This document shows positions 1-9,606 of a DNA stretch of 38,532 bases, in pieces. Source of the stretch: Alteripontixanthobacter muriae (GTDB lineage Bacteria; Pseudomonadota; Alphaproteobacteria; Sphingomonadales; Sphingomonadaceae). Under the pieces are notes generated by a model. It did no database searches. It saw nothing but the letters and a program-made list of their open reading frames with translations, and had not been told where the DNA came from. Within the stretch, counting starts at the first letter, position 1, and each line of letters opens with the position of its first letter. Where the stretch lies: contig NZ_JAAFZT010000015.1 of assembly GCF_013336795.1 (NCBI RefSeq), forward strand, positions 153,009 to 191,540. Direction: 5' to 3'. The position numbers and the translations under genes were made by a program.

Positions 1-1661
1 ACCGGGAGCGTTTCGAATTGGTGGTAGGGCGGCGGGCTGGACAAGGTCCATTCCAGCGTGGTCGCACCTTCGCCCCAATAGTTGGGCTCTGCCCTCTTCC
101 CGGCCGCAAATGCGTAGACCAGGTTTACGAAGAACACACCCATGCTGGCAGCCATCACGTAATAGCCGAGAGACGAAATCTCGTTCCAGTACTGGAACGC
201 CGGCGTGTAATCGGGGTAGCGACGCGGCATACCCTGCATCCCGAGGAAATGCTGCGGGAAGAAGATAATGTTCACGCCGATGAAGAAGAGCCAGAAGTGG
301 ATGTGCGAAAGAAGCTCACTATGCCAGCGCCCGCTCATCTTCGGGAACCAGTAGTAAAAGCCGGCGAACAGAGAAAACACTGCGCCCATCGAGAGAACGT
401 AATGGAAATGGGCCACCACATAATAGGTGTCGTGCAGATTGTCGTCGATACCGCCGTTCGCCAGCACCACACCGGTCACGCCGCCCACGGTAAACAGGAA
501 GATGAAGCCCAGAGCCCATACCATGGGGCTCTTGAAGGTCAGGCTGCCGCCCCACATCGTGGCGATCCAACTGAAGATCTTCACACCGGTCGGCACCGCG
601 ATCACCATCGTCGCAGCCGTGAAATACATCTTCGTATTCACGTCCAGACCCACGGTATACATGTGGTGCGCCCAGACGACGAAGCCGACTACGCCGATCG
701 CGACCATGGCATAGGCCATGCCGAGATAGCCGAATACGGGCTTGCGGCTGAAGGTCGCGACGATCTGGCTGATCATGCCGAAACCGGGCAGGATCATGAT
801 GTACACTTCAGGATGGCCGAAGAACCAGAACAGGTGCTGGTAGAGAACCGGATCGCCGCCGCCTGCCGCGTCGAAGAACGTCGTGCCGAAGTTACGGTCC
901 GTAATCAGCATTGTGATAGCTGCCGCGAGAACGGGGAGCGCCAGCAGCAGCAGGAATGCGGTAACCAGCACCGACCAAACGAACAACGGCATCTTGTGCA
1001 GGGTCATGCCCGGCGCGCGCATGTTGAAGATGGTGGTGATGAAGTTGATGGCACCCATGATCGACGCGGCACCGGCAAGGTGCAGCGCGAAGATGGCGAA
1101 ATCCACTGCAGGGCCTTGCGATCCGCTGGTCGACAAGGGCGCATAAACGGTCCAGCCCGTCCCCGCGCCCAGACCTGTACCGCCCGGCACGAACATCGAG
1201 AACATGAGCGACAGGAAGCCCGCTACCGTCAACCAGAACGAGATGTTGTTCATCCGGGGGAACGCCATGTCCGGCGCCCCGATCATCAGCGGAACGAACC
1301 AGTTGCCGAAGCCGCCGATCATGGCTGGCATGACCATGAAGAACACCATGATCAACCCGTGCGCCGTGATCAGCACGTTCCACATGTGCAGATTGACATC
1401 GAAGGACGCTTCGCCGCCGAGCAAATTGACCCAGAAACCGAGGAACTGGATGCCGGGTTCGTGCAGTTCGGCCCGCATGATGCCCGAAATACCGCCGCCG
1501 ATGATCCCGGCGCAGATCGCGAAAATCAGGTAGAGCGTGCCGATGTCCTTGTGGTTCGTGGACATGAACCAGCGCGCGAAGAAGCCCGGCTTGTGATCGG
1601 CATCATGCGAAGCGTCGTGATGATCGCTGTGAGCCTGGAAATTATCGGCGGTAGTAGCCAT
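1..1661 (-). CDS. coxA: Cytochrome c oxidase subunit I (aa3 type), C-terminus cut by window edge
   Basis: Catalytic subunit of the terminal heme-copper oxidase in the inner membrane; it reduces O2 to water and pumps protons. The frame opens at ATG 1661 ([11 protein letters not shown]) and is still open at base 1 after about 553 codons. The last visible residues, [14 protein letters not shown], are near the usual C-terminus, so only a few residues are missing. Visible motifs are [11 protein letters not shown] (heme a histidine), [12 protein letters not shown] (D-channel entry), [11 protein letters not shown] (CuB histidine and cross-linked tyrosine), [11 protein letters not shown] (the two further CuB histidines), [16 protein letters not shown] (K-channel) and [12 protein letters not shown] (heme a3 and heme a histidines). 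These mark an A-type oxidase. It lies 33 bases after coxB on the same strand, presumably in one operon. A long arginine/histidine-rich open frame on the opposite strand is a shadow. Confidence 0.97.
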   Translation of the reverse strand, partial: MATTADNFQAHSDHHDASHDADHKPGFFARWFMSTNHKDIGTLYLIFAICAGIIGGGISGIMRAELHEPGIQFLGFWVNLLGGEASFDVNLHMWNVLITAHGLIMVFFMVMPAMIGGFGNWFVPLMIGAPDMAFPRMNNISFWLTVAGFLSLMFSMFVPGGTGLGAGTGWTVYAPLSTSGSQGPAVDFAIFALHLAGAASIMGAINFITTIFNMRAPGMTLHKMPLFVWSVLVTAFLLLLALPVLAAAITMLITDRNFGTTFFDAAGGGDPVLYQHLFWFFGHPEVYIMILPGFGMISQIVATFSRKPVFGYLGMAYAMVAIGVVGFVVWAHHMYTVGLDVNTKMYFTAATMVIAVPTGVKIFSWIATMWGGSLTFKSPMVWALGFIFLFTVGGVTGVVLANGGIDDNLHDTYYVVAHFHYVLSMGAVFSLFAGFYYWFPKMSGRWHSELLSHIHFWLFFIGVNIIFFPQHFLGMQGMPRRYPDYTPAFQYWNEISSLGYYVMAASMGVFFVNLVYAFAAGKRAEPNYWGEGATTLEWTLSSPPPYHQFETLP

Positions 1662-1694
1662 TTTCTGTCTCTGACCTGCTTCTAGCGTAATTCG

Positions 1695-2819
1695 TTACAT
1701 CGATGTCGGGCGCAAGGGCGCGGTGTCTTCGGTTGGCGGAGCGCCGGCACCCGGTGCACCGGGCAGCTGGCTCTCCGGCTCCTGCAAGGGTGCGAGTTCG
1801 GGAACAACCACCTCGTCACCGCCGACCGTGCCGCCCTGTGAGCGGACCCATGCCTCCCATTGCGGGCGAGGGAGGGCCTCAACCACCAGAGCCATATAGG
1901 CGTGCCGCGCACCGCAAAGTTCGTAGCACTGCCCGTAATATATGCCCGGTTCCTTGATGAACAAGCGCCGCTCGTTCAATCGGCCAGGAACCGCATCCAG
2001 CTTGAACCAGAGCGAAGGGATGCCGAAGGAGTGGATAACGTCGGCTCCGGTCGTCTGGATACGCAGCCATTCACCGGCCGGAACGACCATGCGATTATCC
2101 ACGGCAGCCTGCGGCGGCTCGCCCCTGGCGATTGCCTCGGATTCGTCGAGCATGTTCGAGATGACTTCAAAGCCGCCGTTGTCGGGATAGGTGAAGCCCC
2201 AATACCATTGATAGCCGGTCGCCTTGATTGTCACGGCACCTTCTGCGGGCGGTTCATACTGCCGCGCCAGAAGGGTGATCGAAGGGATGGCGATCGCCAC
2301 AAGAATGAGGACCGGAACGAGTGTCCAGACCACCTCGATCAGTGTATTATGGCTTGTCTTCGAAGGAACCGGATTGGCCTTGCGGCGATAACGGGCAACC
2401 ACCCAGAGAAGCAGGCCGAGCACGAAAAGGCAGACCACTGTAATAAGCGGCAGCAGGATCGCGTCATGCATCCAGTGCGCATATTCGCCATCGGGAGAAT
2501 ATTGCTTCTGGAAACCGAAGGCCCCGCTTTCCGGCGCACCCTTGATCCAGCTTGGATCGAGGGGAGTATAAGCGTCGCTACCGGGAGCAGCCTCAACCGT
2601 GGAACCTTCCGCAGCGGCGGCCGTATCGACCTGCTCCGGAGCGACTTCCGCCAACGGGTTTTCCGCCGGACCGACCGGCACATCGGCTGCGGACGGTGCT
2701 GGTGCATCCTGAGCCATGGCGAACTGCGGCGCGAAAGCAATCGCAAGAGCCAGCAACAGGGCGGACACTATGGTCAGCAGATTGCGCAACATGGGGCGGG
2801 TGATCTCACCAGAATTCAT
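1695..2819 (-). CDS. coxB: Cytochrome c oxidase subunit II
   Basis: Accepts electrons from cytochrome c through the dinuclear CuA centre and passes them to subunit I. With the start at 2819 it has 374 residues. Order: a hydrophobic signal segment (LLTIVSALLLALAIAFA) ending near AMA-QD; an Ala/Pro/Glu-rich linker of about 60 residues; two transmembrane helices (LLPLITVVCLFVLGLLLWVV and VVWTLVPVLILVAIAIPSI); then the cupredoxin domain. CuA ligands are visible as VIHSFGIPSLWFKLD (His) and GQCYELCGARHAYM (Cys, Glu, Cys, His, Met). The C-terminal tail is Pro/Glu-rich. The frame is open further upstream to 2969, but MNSGEITRP at 2819 (weak GGAAAG upstream) or MLRNLL at 2789 puts the signal peptide at the N-terminus. 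Precedes coxA by 33 bases. Confidence 0.96.
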   Translation of the reverse strand: MNSGEITRPMLRNLLTIVSALLLALAIAFAPQFAMAQDAPAPSAADVPVGPAENPLAEVAPEQVDTAAAAEGSTVEAAPGSDAYTPLDPSWIKGAPESGAFGFQKQYSPDGEYAHWMHDAILLPLITVVCLFVLGLLLWVVARYRRKANPVPSKTSHNTLIEVVWTLVPVLILVAIAIPSITLLARQYEPPAEGAVTIKATGYQWYWGFTYPDNGGFEVISNMLDESEAIARGEPPQAAVDNRMVVPAGEWLRIQTTGADVIHSFGIPSLWFKLDAVPGRLNERRLFIKEPGIYYGQCYELCGARHAYMALVVEALPRPQWEAWVRSQGGTVGGDEVVVPELAPLQEPESQLPGAPGAGAPPTEDTAPLRPTSM

Positions 2820-3084
2820 CGGGTCGGACACTTTCCGTTTCTCAGGCCATTCACTTGGCCGGTTCTCAGGCCGTATTTCTTGAGCATCGGGCCGTAGTGG
2901 GACGCCCGGCCAGGCTCCGTGGCGGAACCTGTTTGGAGCGCCTATACGCAAGCTTGCCCCTCGCCTCAAGCGCTTCTAGGGACATTTTTCGACAACCGGC
3001 GGGGCATATCTGCGAAACGCAGGATGCCGTATCGTCGCCCCTGACCTGCCGATGCGAACGAGCCGAGACGAAGGACCCCAGAGC
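2820..3084. other. Divergent intergenic region between coxB and pyrE
   Basis: 265 bases with no convincing gene. It must carry promoters in both directions: coxBA leftward and the pyrE run rightward. A candidate coxB promoter is listed separately. I saw no clear rightward promoter and no riboswitch-like fold. Confidence 0.6.
2941..2970 (-). promoter_or_regulatory. Candidate coxB promoter
   Basis: Read on the minus strand, CTTGAG (2970-2965) and TATAGG (2946-2941) are 18 bases apart. This resembles the alphaproteobacterial housekeeping -35 CTTGAC and a -10 box. It lies about 120 bases upstream of the coxB start. Short degenerate match, so tentative. Confidence 0.3.
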
Positions 3085-3666
3085 ATGACCGAAGACACCG
3101 TCCTGTCGGAATTCCGCGCCAGCGAGGCGTTGCTCTCGGGCCATTTCGTCCTTTCTTCAGGCCGGCACAGCGCGAATTACCTGCAATGCGCTCGCGTGCT
3201 CATGGACCCGGACCGCGCCGGTCGCCTGGCGCTCGCCCTGGCGCAGAAACTGCCTCGCGAACTCCGTGCAGAAATAACGAAGATTGTATCGCCTGCAATG
3301 GGCGGCGTCATCATCGGACATGAAATGGGCCGCACGCTCGGCAAAGAGGCCGTTTTTCTCGAACGCCCGACAGGCACCTTCGAGCTGCGGCGCGGCTTCC
3401 GAATCGAAGAGGGTGAAAAGGTGCTGGTGGTCGAGGATGTAGTCACCACCGGATTGTCATCGCGTGAAGCGATCGCTGCTGTCGAAGAGGCCGGCGGCGA
3501 AGTTCTCGCTCTCGCTGCGCTGGTCGACCGGACCGGTGGAGAAGCCGAATTGCCAGTGCCATTCATCCCTCTCGTCGCCATCAACTTTCCAACCTATGCA
3601 CCGGAGGATGTCCCCCCTGAACTCGATCGCATCCCGGTAACGAAGCCTGGTAGCCGCAGGATCTGA
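3085..3666 (+). CDS. pyrE: Orotate phosphoribosyltransferase
   Basis: Joins orotate to PRPP to give OMP, the fifth step of pyrimidine synthesis, in the cytosol. 193 residues from ATG 3085 ([16 protein letters not shown]), a usual length. The PRPP-binding loop is plain: [18 protein letters not shown] near residue 113. Upstream, [14 protein letters not shown] and [16 protein letters not shown] match the family's orotate/PRPP loops. An in-frame start 11 codons earlier is possible, but MTEDTV aligns better with the family N-terminus, and GAAGGA lies 10 bases before it. First gene of a rightward run; pdxJ follows after 2 bases. Confidence 0.95.
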   Translation: MTEDTVLSEFRASEALLSGHFVLSSGRHSANYLQCARVLMDPDRAGRLALALAQKLPRELRAEITKIVSPAMGGVIIGHEMGRTLGKEAVFLERPTGTFELRRGFRIEEGEKVLVVEDVVTTGLSSREAIAAVEEAGGEVLALAALVDRTGGEAELPVPFIPLVAINFPTYAPEDVPPELDRIPVTKPGSRRI

Positions 3667-3668
3667 CG

Positions 3669-4421
3669 GTGGCCTCAAGCGAATCCGAAGAGCCGCGTCG
3701 CAAGCTGCGCCTAGGGGTCAATATCGACCATGTGGCGACGATCAGAAATGCACGCGGCGGTGCCCATCCGGACCCGGTGCGGGCAGCGCAGATCGTGGCG
3801 GAATGCGGCGGCGACGGGATCACCGCTCACCTGCGCGAAGATCGCCGCCATATCCACGACGACGATCTGAAGCGCATACAGGCCGCGACCGATCTGCCGC
3901 TGAACCTCGAGATGGCTGCAACGCCAGAGATGCTCGAGATCGCCCTGCGCCATCGCCCCCATGCTGCGTGCATCGTTCCTGAAAAGCGCGAGGAGCGCAC
4001 GACCGAGGGAGGCCTCGACGCCGCCGGGTTGCACAACCAGCTTGCTCCGCTGATCTGGAAGCTGAAGGATCACGGCATCCGGGTCAGCCTGTTCATCGCG
4101 CCCGACCCGCGGCAGCTGGATGCAGCCATCCGCATGGGTGTGCCGGTGGTTGAATTCCACACCGGCGAATATGCGCACGCGACTGGCGAGGCACAAAGCA
4201 TGGAACTGCGCCGGATTGCCGACATGGCCGCCCTGGCAGCGAAGAACGGCATCGAGCCACATGCGGGCCACGGCCTTACCTATGAGAACGTACAGCCGAT
4301 TGCCGCCATTCCGCAATTGGCGGAACTCAACATTGGCCACTACCTTATCGGCGAGGCTGTGTTCGTCGGCCTTGCGCCCGCCGTCCTGCGGATGCGCGAA
4401 TTGATGGACGATGCGCGATGA
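3669..4421 (+). CDS. pdxJ: Pyridoxine 5'-phosphate synthase
   Basis: Condenses 3-amino-1-hydroxyacetone 1-phosphate with 1-deoxy-D-xylulose 5-phosphate to make pyridoxine 5'-phosphate (DXP-dependent vitamin B6 route). 250 residues from GTG 3669. Family blocks in order: [78 protein letters not shown] and [16 protein letters not shown], all of the TIM-barrel PdxJ fold. The start codon lies 2 bases after pyrE, with AGGA across the pyrE stop as the likely ribosome binding site. The stop overlaps acpS in ATGA. The pdxJ-acpS-lepB order is common in alphaproteobacteria. Confidence 0.97.
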   Translation: MASSESEEPRRKLRLGVNIDHVATIRNARGGAHPDPVRAAQIVAECGGDGITAHLREDRRHIHDDDLKRIQAATDLPLNLEMAATPEMLEIALRHRPHAACIVPEKREERTTEGGLDAAGLHNQLAPLIWKLKDHGIRVSLFIAPDPRQLDAAIRMGVPVVEFHTGEYAHATGEAQSMELRRIADMAALAAKNGIEPHAGHGLTYENVQPIAAIPQLAELNIGHYLIGEAVFVGLAPAVLRMRELMDDAR

Positions 4422-4843
4422 TCATCGGTTTGGGGTCCGACCTCTGCAATATTGAAAGAATTCAGAACTCTCTCGATCGATTTGGAGAACGATTTGAAAA
4501 CCGTGTCTTCACCGATGCGGAACGCGCCCGTGCCCGGCGGCGGCCCTTTACCATCGCCGGCACCTATGCGAAACGGTTCGCCGCGAAGGAAGCATTTTCC
4601 AAGGCAGTCGGAACCGGTTTCAAGCGCGGCGTTTTCATGAAGGACATAGGTGTCATCAATGCCCCGTCAGGCGCACCGACACTAGCGCTGTCGGGCGGAG
4701 CCGCCGCCCGGATGGAAGAATTGACGCCCGCCGGCTACAGGACCGCCATTCATCTTACCCTCACCGACGATCACCCATGGGCGCAGGCCTTCGTGATCCT
4801 GGAAGCAGTGCCCCACCCCGATGCCCTCGCCCACTCAGACTGA
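4418..4843 (+). CDS. acpS: Holo-[acyl-carrier-protein] synthase
   Basis: Transfers 4'-phosphopantetheine from CoA to apo-ACP, enabling fatty acid synthesis. 141 residues starting in the ATGA overlap with pdxJ. The start [19 protein letters not shown] holds the Mg2+ aspartate (GSDL). [17 protein letters not shown] holds the second metal ligand (Glu) and the CoA-contacting lysines. The C-terminal strands [20 protein letters not shown] are typical. The tail overlaps the start of lepB by 23 bases. Confidence 0.95.
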   Translation: MIIGLGSDLCNIERIQNSLDRFGERFENRVFTDAERARARRRPFTIAGTYAKRFAAKEAFSKAVGTGFKRGVFMKDIGVINAPSGAPTLALSGGAAARMEELTPAGYRTAIHLTLTDDHPWAQAFVILEAVPHPDALAHSD

Positions 4844-5807
4844 TTCTGTGCTACCCCGCTCCGCGTCACTCCTGTCGCGGCCCTCCGAGGATGGCGGTCC
4901 TTTCGTCGCGCGCGATGACGATGCCGATCCCTCCGGCGATCGCAAGGAGAGTGTCGACTGGGGCGCGGAACTGCGCGGATTGCTGCTAATGATTCTCGCC
5001 GTGCTGGGCTTCCACAGCCTCGTGGCGAAACCCTTCTACATTCCCAGCCAGTCGATGGTGCCGAACCTGCTGGTCGGCGACCGTCTGGTGGTCAGCAAAT
5101 ATCCGTACGGGTGGTCCTGGGTCAGCGCCAGCTTCCACGTCCTGCCCCGGGGCGATTGGCGGCTGTTCCCCGCAACTCCCGAATATGGCGATATCGTCAT
5201 CGCCGTCCCGCCCGGGCGCGACGAGGATTACATCAAGCGAGTCGTCGCTCTGCCGGGCGACCGGATCGCAGTTGTGAACGGGCAGATCGTGCTGAACGGC
5301 GTGCCGGTTCCGCAGGTGGTCGAACCTTCCATCGACATTCCCGTGGATGCAAATGCGCCCTGTTCGGCAGAAACCTATCCCGGTGCTAAGCGCCTGCTCG
5401 CCTCCGGCGCATCGGTTTGCGAGTTACCTACCTATCGTGAGATAATGCCGAACGGCGCAACCTACCTTGTTGTCGATCACGAGACCCAGTCCTTGGACAA
5501 TATGGCCGAGGTCGCCATTCCGGCAGGTCACGTTTTCCTGATGGGAGACAATCGCGACGAATCCGCCGACAGCCGGGCAGAAACATGGGAGAGCGGCCTC
5601 GGCGGGCCGGTCCCGCTGGAGAATGTCGGCGGCCGCGCGGAATTCATCACCTTTTCTCTCGACGGCACTACCAGCTGGAACCCCCTGACGTGGTTTACGT
5701 CCTTGCGTGAAGGACGGGCCTGGACCACATTGCGCCCCGCTCTCGTTTCTACTGGCGCAAACGCTGCGGAGGACTCGGCTGCCTTGCAGGTAAATAACGG
5801 CGGGTGA
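4821..5807 (+). CDS. lepB: Signal peptidase I
   Basis: Membrane serine protease that removes signal peptides from exported proteins on the periplasmic face. 328 residues from ATG 4821. A polar N-terminus of about 50 residues precedes one membrane helix ([19 protein letters not shown]). Then come the catalytic serine box [17 protein letters not shown], the general-base lysine box [14 protein letters not shown] and box [12 protein letters not shown]. About 80 residues between the lysine and box E carry the extra beta domain seen in Gram-negative enzymes. The start is inside acpS and has a poor ribosome binding site, so translation is probably coupled. No other ATG precedes the membrane helix in this frame. 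Confidence 0.94.
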   Translation: MPSPTQTDSVLPRSASLLSRPSEDGGPFVARDDDADPSGDRKESVDWGAELRGLLLMILAVLGFHSLVAKPFYIPSQSMVPNLLVGDRLVVSKYPYGWSWVSASFHVLPRGDWRLFPATPEYGDIVIAVPPGRDEDYIKRVVALPGDRIAVVNGQIVLNGVPVPQVVEPSIDIPVDANAPCSAETYPGAKRLLASGASVCELPTYREIMPNGATYLVVDHETQSLDNMAEVAIPAGHVFLMGDNRDESADSRAETWESGLGGPVPLENVGGRAEFITFSLDGTTSWNPLTWFTSLREGRAWTTLRPALVSTGANAAEDSAALQVNNGG

Positions 5808-5856
5808 AGATCGACAGCACGTCGGAATTGCGATGCGCTAATACAGAGGAAACTAT

Positions 5857-7017
5857 GTGAGCGAGGAAGGCCGCAGTTCGGTCGGGCTGGAAGGGGACGA
5901 TTACATTCCTTCCGAACGGCCGACCGGGGCCAGCCCGGCGCGCATAACCAATCCGCAACTGCAGCAGGAAGCCAAGCGTGCGTTCGTCTGGGCGGGGGTG
6001 ATCGGCCTCATCGTGCTCTGCGTCTGGATCGCGCAGTCCCTGCTCGTCATTTTCGGCGCCTTCGTCTTCGCGGCAATGGTGGATGGCGGAGCCCGTCTGC
6101 TCGGCAGGGTTACACCGTTCGGGCGCACCGTTCGCGTGGGGATCGTTCTGCTGCTGACATCTGCCTTCTTCATCTGGCTATTCTGGTACGGCGGCACGCA
6201 GATCTCGCAGCAGGCGGCGCAATTCCCCGAATTGCTGAACCGGCAGATACTCGATTTGATCGCCTATCTGCAGAGCCGCGGCTTCGAAATCGGGACCGAT
6301 GCTGTGCAGGGCATGCTCGGACAGCTGGCGAGCGGCGTCGGCACGATTTCGCGCGTGATCGGCGGGTTGTTCGGCGGGCTGACCACTATGCTGCTGATCC
6401 TGATCATCGGCATCTACATGGCGTTGGAACCCGATCTGTACGAGCGTGGCTTCGCTTGGCTTATTCCCAGTGCCAAGCGCGAGAATTTCTACATTACCGC
6501 CAGCCGGATGGCGGCGACCATGCGGCGGCTGATGGCAGGGCGGCTGCTCGGTATGCTGGTGGAGGGCATCTTCACCTGGGCGCTGCTCGCCTGGTACGGA
6601 GTACCCATGGCCGCACTGCTTGGCATCCTGACCGGCTTGCTCGCCTTCATCCCGAATGTCGGAGCGATAGTATCCGGATTGCTCATGGTTACCGTCGGCT
6701 TTTCTGGCGGCGTCGATATGGGACTGTTCACGATCTTCGTCTATCTGCTGGTGCAGACGATCGACGGCTATATCCTCGTACCGATGATCGCCCGCAAGAC
6801 GGTGGACCTCGCCCCTGGCCTTGTTCTTTCGATGCAATTGATCATGGGTGTTCTGTTCGGGTTACTCGGCTTGTTCCTGGCCGATCCGCTGCTGGCCATG
6901 ATCAAGGTAGCCTTGGAAAGGCGCGCGGAAATCAATAGCAGGGAGGACGAATTGAACGGAACTGTCGCCGGACCCGTCGCCGCAGCGGCGAATGCAACCA
7001 GATCGGAAAGCGGATAG
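5857..7017 (+). CDS. AI-2E family (PerM-like) membrane transporter
   Basis: Polytopic inner-membrane protein of the AI-2E exporter/PerM family, 386 residues. Start GTG 5857 has AGAGGA 7 bases upstream; an overlapping ATG at 5855 is followed at once by a stop in its own frame. The N-terminal 35 residues are polar. Helices follow: VWAGVIGLIVLCVWIAQSLLVIF, GIVLLLTSAFFIWLFW, a central amphipathic stretch, LTTMLLILIIGIYMAL, then the conserved C-terminal half with GVPMAALLGILTGLLAFIPNVGAIVSGL and ILVPMIARKTVDLAPGLVL. Substrates differ across the family (autoinducer, Na+/H+, unknown), so the cargo here is not known. Neighbours are lepB and a DUF3089 protein 1 base downstream. Confidence 0.9.
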   Translation: MSEEGRSSVGLEGDDYIPSERPTGASPARITNPQLQQEAKRAFVWAGVIGLIVLCVWIAQSLLVIFGAFVFAAMVDGGARLLGRVTPFGRTVRVGIVLLLTSAFFIWLFWYGGTQISQQAAQFPELLNRQILDLIAYLQSRGFEIGTDAVQGMLGQLASGVGTISRVIGGLFGGLTTMLLILIIGIYMALEPDLYERGFAWLIPSAKRENFYITASRMAATMRRLMAGRLLGMLVEGIFTWALLAWYGVPMAALLGILTGLLAFIPNVGAIVSGLLMVTVGFSGGVDMGLFTIFVYLLVQTIDGYILVPMIARKTVDLAPGLVLSMQLIMGVLFGLLGLFLADPLLAMIKVALERRAEINSREDELNGTVAGPVAAAANATRSESG

Positions 7018-7018
7018 A

Positions 7019-8158
7019 ATGGCCCGAAAATTCCTTTACCTCATCGCGATCCTGATCGTCCTCGCAATAGCAGGCGCCTTCGCACTCGCGATCTGGGGCA
7101 AGGAATTGCAGAAGATGGCCTTTGTGCCCGGCGGTGAATTCGTCGAGCAGGAGCGATTGGCCGACAATGCCTATCAGTCCACCGACATGTGGATCTCGCG
7201 GCCTGGCATCGGCATCGACGATCCGGCACGGTGGCAGCCCGCCACACGCGGTGAAGCACGCGAGGTGCCTGTGGTGGATGAAGGAAATCCCGAATTCGCA
7301 GTCTTTTTCGTACATCCGACCAGCTTTATCGAACGGACCAGTTGGAACGCGGCGCTGGATGACGCACAATCGGGCCGCATTGCCGAGGTTTATGTTCGCG
7401 GCATGGCGAGCCCGTTCAATCAGGCGAGTGAGATCTGGGCTCCGAAATACAGGCAGGCGACCTTCGGAGCGTTTCTGACCGACACGCCCGATGCCGAGGC
7501 TGCGATCGACACCGCTTATGAAGATGTCGCGCAGGCTTTCGCCTTCTTCATCGACAGCATCGCCGCCGATACGCCGATCGTTCTCGTCGGGCATAGCCAG
7601 GGTGCACTTCACCTGATGAGCCTGCTTCAGCAGGAGATTGCCGGCACCGCGCTGGAGGATCGCATCGCCGCTGCCTATCTGGTCGGATGGCCTATCTCGG
7701 TCGCGCATGATCTACCTGCCTTGGGCCTGCCCGCCTGCGCGACGGCGGGGCAGGCCAACTGCATCGCCAGTTGGTCGAGCTACGCCGAACCGGCGGATCC
7801 TTCGGCTCTCATCGAAACCTACAGCGAATCGCGAGGGCTGGACGGTACACTGCGCGGCGACAGTTCGATCGTCTGTACAAACCCGATCAGCGGCACGGCA
7901 AATGGTACAGCGCCCGCCTCGGCCAATCTCGGCACGCTGGTTCCGGATACCGACCTGACCGATGGCGAGTTGGTTCCGCAATATGTGCCGGCCCGTTGCG
8001 ACGAGCGCGGATTATTGCTGATCGGTGCGCCGCCGGAGATGGGAGCCGCCGTGCTGCCCGGCAACAATTACCACGTCTACGACATTCCGCTGTTCTGGCG
8101 GAACCTGCAACGCGATGTCGCACAAAGGGTGGAATCTTGGACCAACCGGCCCCGGTAA
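7019..8158 (+). CDS. DUF3089 alpha/beta-hydrolase-like protein
   Basis: 379 residues from ATG 7019, which lies 1 base after the permease stop with GGAAAG about 8 bases upstream. An N-terminal hydrophobic segment (FLYLIAILIVLAIAGAFALAI) is a signal anchor, so the rest is likely periplasmic. The central VLVGHSQGALHLMSLL is a G-x-S-x-G nucleophile elbow as in lipases and esterases. AVFFVHPTSFIERTSWNAAL and NNYHVYDIPLFWRN match the DUF3089 family. Substrate unknown. Conserved position between a PerM-like permease and ruvX suggests an envelope housekeeping role, which is inference. Confidence 0.88.
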   Translation: MARKFLYLIAILIVLAIAGAFALAIWGKELQKMAFVPGGEFVEQERLADNAYQSTDMWISRPGIGIDDPARWQPATRGEAREVPVVDEGNPEFAVFFVHPTSFIERTSWNAALDDAQSGRIAEVYVRGMASPFNQASEIWAPKYRQATFGAFLTDTPDAEAAIDTAYEDVAQAFAFFIDSIAADTPIVLVGHSQGALHLMSLLQQEIAGTALEDRIAAAYLVGWPISVAHDLPALGLPACATAGQANCIASWSSYAEPADPSALIETYSESRGLDGTLRGDSSIVCTNPISGTANGTAPASANLGTLVPDTDLTDGELVPQYVPARCDERGLLLIGAPPEMGAAVLPGNNYHVYDIPLFWRNLQRDVAQRVESWTNRPR

Positions 8159-8619
8159 CGACCAGTAAAGGCACGTTCCGCGACCTGCTGCCCGATGGCG
8201 GGGTGCTGCTGGCGCTCGATATCGGCACCAAGACCATCGGCACCGCCTTTTGCGACGCCGGGTGGCGCTTCGCCACGGCAGGAAAGACCGTGCCGCGCGG
8301 CAAGTTTTCCAGGGACCGGGCGGTTCTGGCGGAGCTGGCGAAAAGCCGGAGCGTGGCCGGGCTGGTAATCGGCCTGCCGCTCAACATGGACGGCAGCGAA
8401 GGGCCCCGCGCTCAGGCAAGCCGTGCCTATGCCCGCAATCTGGCGCCGCTCGAGGTGCCGATCCTGCTATGGGACGAACGGTGGTCGACATCGAGCGCGG
8501 AGCGGGATCTGATCGGCCAGGACTTCAGCCGCCGCAAGCGTGCGGAACGGATTGACAGCCACGCCGCGGCCGTGATCCTTCAGGCTGCGATCGACGCGCT
8601 CGCTGGCGGGATCTTCTGA
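8137..8619 (+). CDS. ruvX: Putative Holliday junction resolvase / pre-16S rRNA nuclease YqgF
   Basis: RNase H-fold nuclease of the YqgF/RuvX family, tied to 16S rRNA 5'-end maturation and possibly junction processing. 160 residues from a TTG start at 8137 (LDQPAPVTTSKG). The start is chosen because GGTGGAA lies 2 bases upstream and no ATG exists before the first motif. It overlaps the DUF3089 gene by 22 bases. Motifs: LALDIGTKTIGTAF (catalytic Asp), VIGLPLNMDGSEGPRA, LLWDERWSTSSAERDL (Glu) and RIDSHAAAVILQ (final Asp). A longer open frame upstream is a shadow of the preceding gene. Confidence 0.9.
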   Translation: MDQPAPVTTSKGTFRDLLPDGGVLLALDIGTKTIGTAFCDAGWRFATAGKTVPRGKFSRDRAVLAELAKSRSVAGLVIGLPLNMDGSEGPRAQASRAYARNLAPLEVPILLWDERWSTSSAERDLIGQDFSRRKRAERIDSHAAAVILQAAIDALAGGIF

Positions 8620-8686
8620 AAGCGCTAATCTGCACGCCAGCAGTAAATCGTTGTATTCGGCGGCGTCGCGCCGCAGAAGCGCGGCT

Positions 8687-9178
8687 ATGAAGGAAGTCGA
8701 ACCCACAGTCACTATTCCCCGCAACCAAGGCAGCTCGCGTGCAGCTACCTCCGGCTTCGATCCGGCGGCAGCCGCGCCCTTGCTGCTATCGCAGAACCAC
8801 GGGGGTTGGCTGGGCCTGCGCTATCGTGACCACGGCGAGGACTGGGCCGAACTGGAATTGCCCTGGCGCGCCGACCTTATCGGTGAAGCATCGCGCGACG
8901 TCTTGGCATCCGGGCCGATCGTCAGCCTGATGGACATGGCTTCGGGCATGAGTGTCTGGGTGAAAATGGGTGAATTCCGCGCCATTGCGACGCTGGACCT
9001 GCGAGTCGACTACGTTCGCCCTTCACGCGAAGGCGCAAATGTGATCGGCCGGGCGGAATGTTACCGGCTGACCAATTCCGCCGCTTTCGTGCGCGGCATC
9101 GCTCATGACGGCGACGCAAATGACCCCGTCGCGCATATCGCCGGGTGCTTCATGGCGATCATGGGACAGAGGCTATGA
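8687..9178 (+). CDS. PaaI-like hotdog-fold thioesterase (first of a pair)
   Basis: 163 residues from ATG 8687. The hotdog segment is seen in IVSLMDMASGMSVWVKMGEFRAIATLDLRVDYVRP, where SLMDMASG matches the active-site helix of PaaI/YbgC-type thioesterases and LDLRVDYVRP the following strand. It would hydrolyse an acyl-CoA or aryl-CoA of unknown identity. A TTG at 8651 extends the frame by 12 residues with no better ribosome binding site. The stop overlaps the next thioesterase in ATGA, so the two are co-translated. Confidence 0.85.
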   Translation: MKEVEPTVTIPRNQGSSRAATSGFDPAAAAPLLLSQNHGGWLGLRYRDHGEDWAELELPWRADLIGEASRDVLASGPIVSLMDMASGMSVWVKMGEFRAIATLDLRVDYVRPSREGANVIGRAECYRLTNSAAFVRGIAHDGDANDPVAHIAGCFMAIMGQRL

Positions 9179-9585
9179 CGATGAGCGACACGCCCGATAT
9201 CCTGACGCCCTATGCCCGCTCGCTAGGGATCGAGATCGCTGACGAGAGCGGCGACGCGCCTACCCTGCTCCTGCCGTTCAGCAAAATTGCGGAGGGGCGG
9301 CCCGGTGTATTGCATGGCGGGGCCACCAGCGGCTTACTCGAAACCGCCGGCTATGCCGCTCTGCGCGTGGCACTGGACAGATTGGAGCGAGACCACAGGT
9401 TGAAGCCCATCAACGTGACCGTGCAATTCCTCAGCGCAGCGAAGAAGCAGCCGACCTATGCCTTGGGTCGTGTCACCCGCGCGGGCCGGCGCAACGCGAA
9501 CATCGTGGTGGAAGCATGGCAGGACGACCGTGACCGCCCGGTGGCCACCGCCGTCATGAACGTGCTGATGACCACGCCCGACTAG
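9175..9585 (+). CDS. PaaI-like hotdog-fold thioesterase (second of a pair)
   Basis: 136 residues starting in the ATGA overlap with the first thioesterase. GRPGVLHGGATSGLLETAGYAAL is the classic PaaI/4HBT active-site region (HGG, then the catalytic acidic residue). KPINVTVQFLSAAKKQ and LGRVTRAGRRNANIVVEAWQDD are the following strands. Single hotdog proteins usually form dimers or tetramers. With the adjacent divergent copy this may be a hetero-oligomer, which is inference. It ends 21 bases before the convergent cobS. Confidence 0.87.
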   Translation: MTMSDTPDILTPYARSLGIEIADESGDAPTLLLPFSKIAEGRPGVLHGGATSGLLETAGYAALRVALDRLERDHRLKPINVTVQFLSAAKKQPTYALGRVTRAGRRNANIVVEAWQDDRDRPVATAVMNVLMTTPD

Positions 9586-9606
9586 CTGGCCGGGCCGCGC
9601 CGAGCG

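Noticed and set aside
18-1685. Long plus-strand open frame (555 codons) opposite coxA
   Set aside because: It is rich in His, Arg and Glu with no family pattern, a typical antisense shadow of a GC-rich membrane protein gene. coxA on the minus strand is unmistakable.
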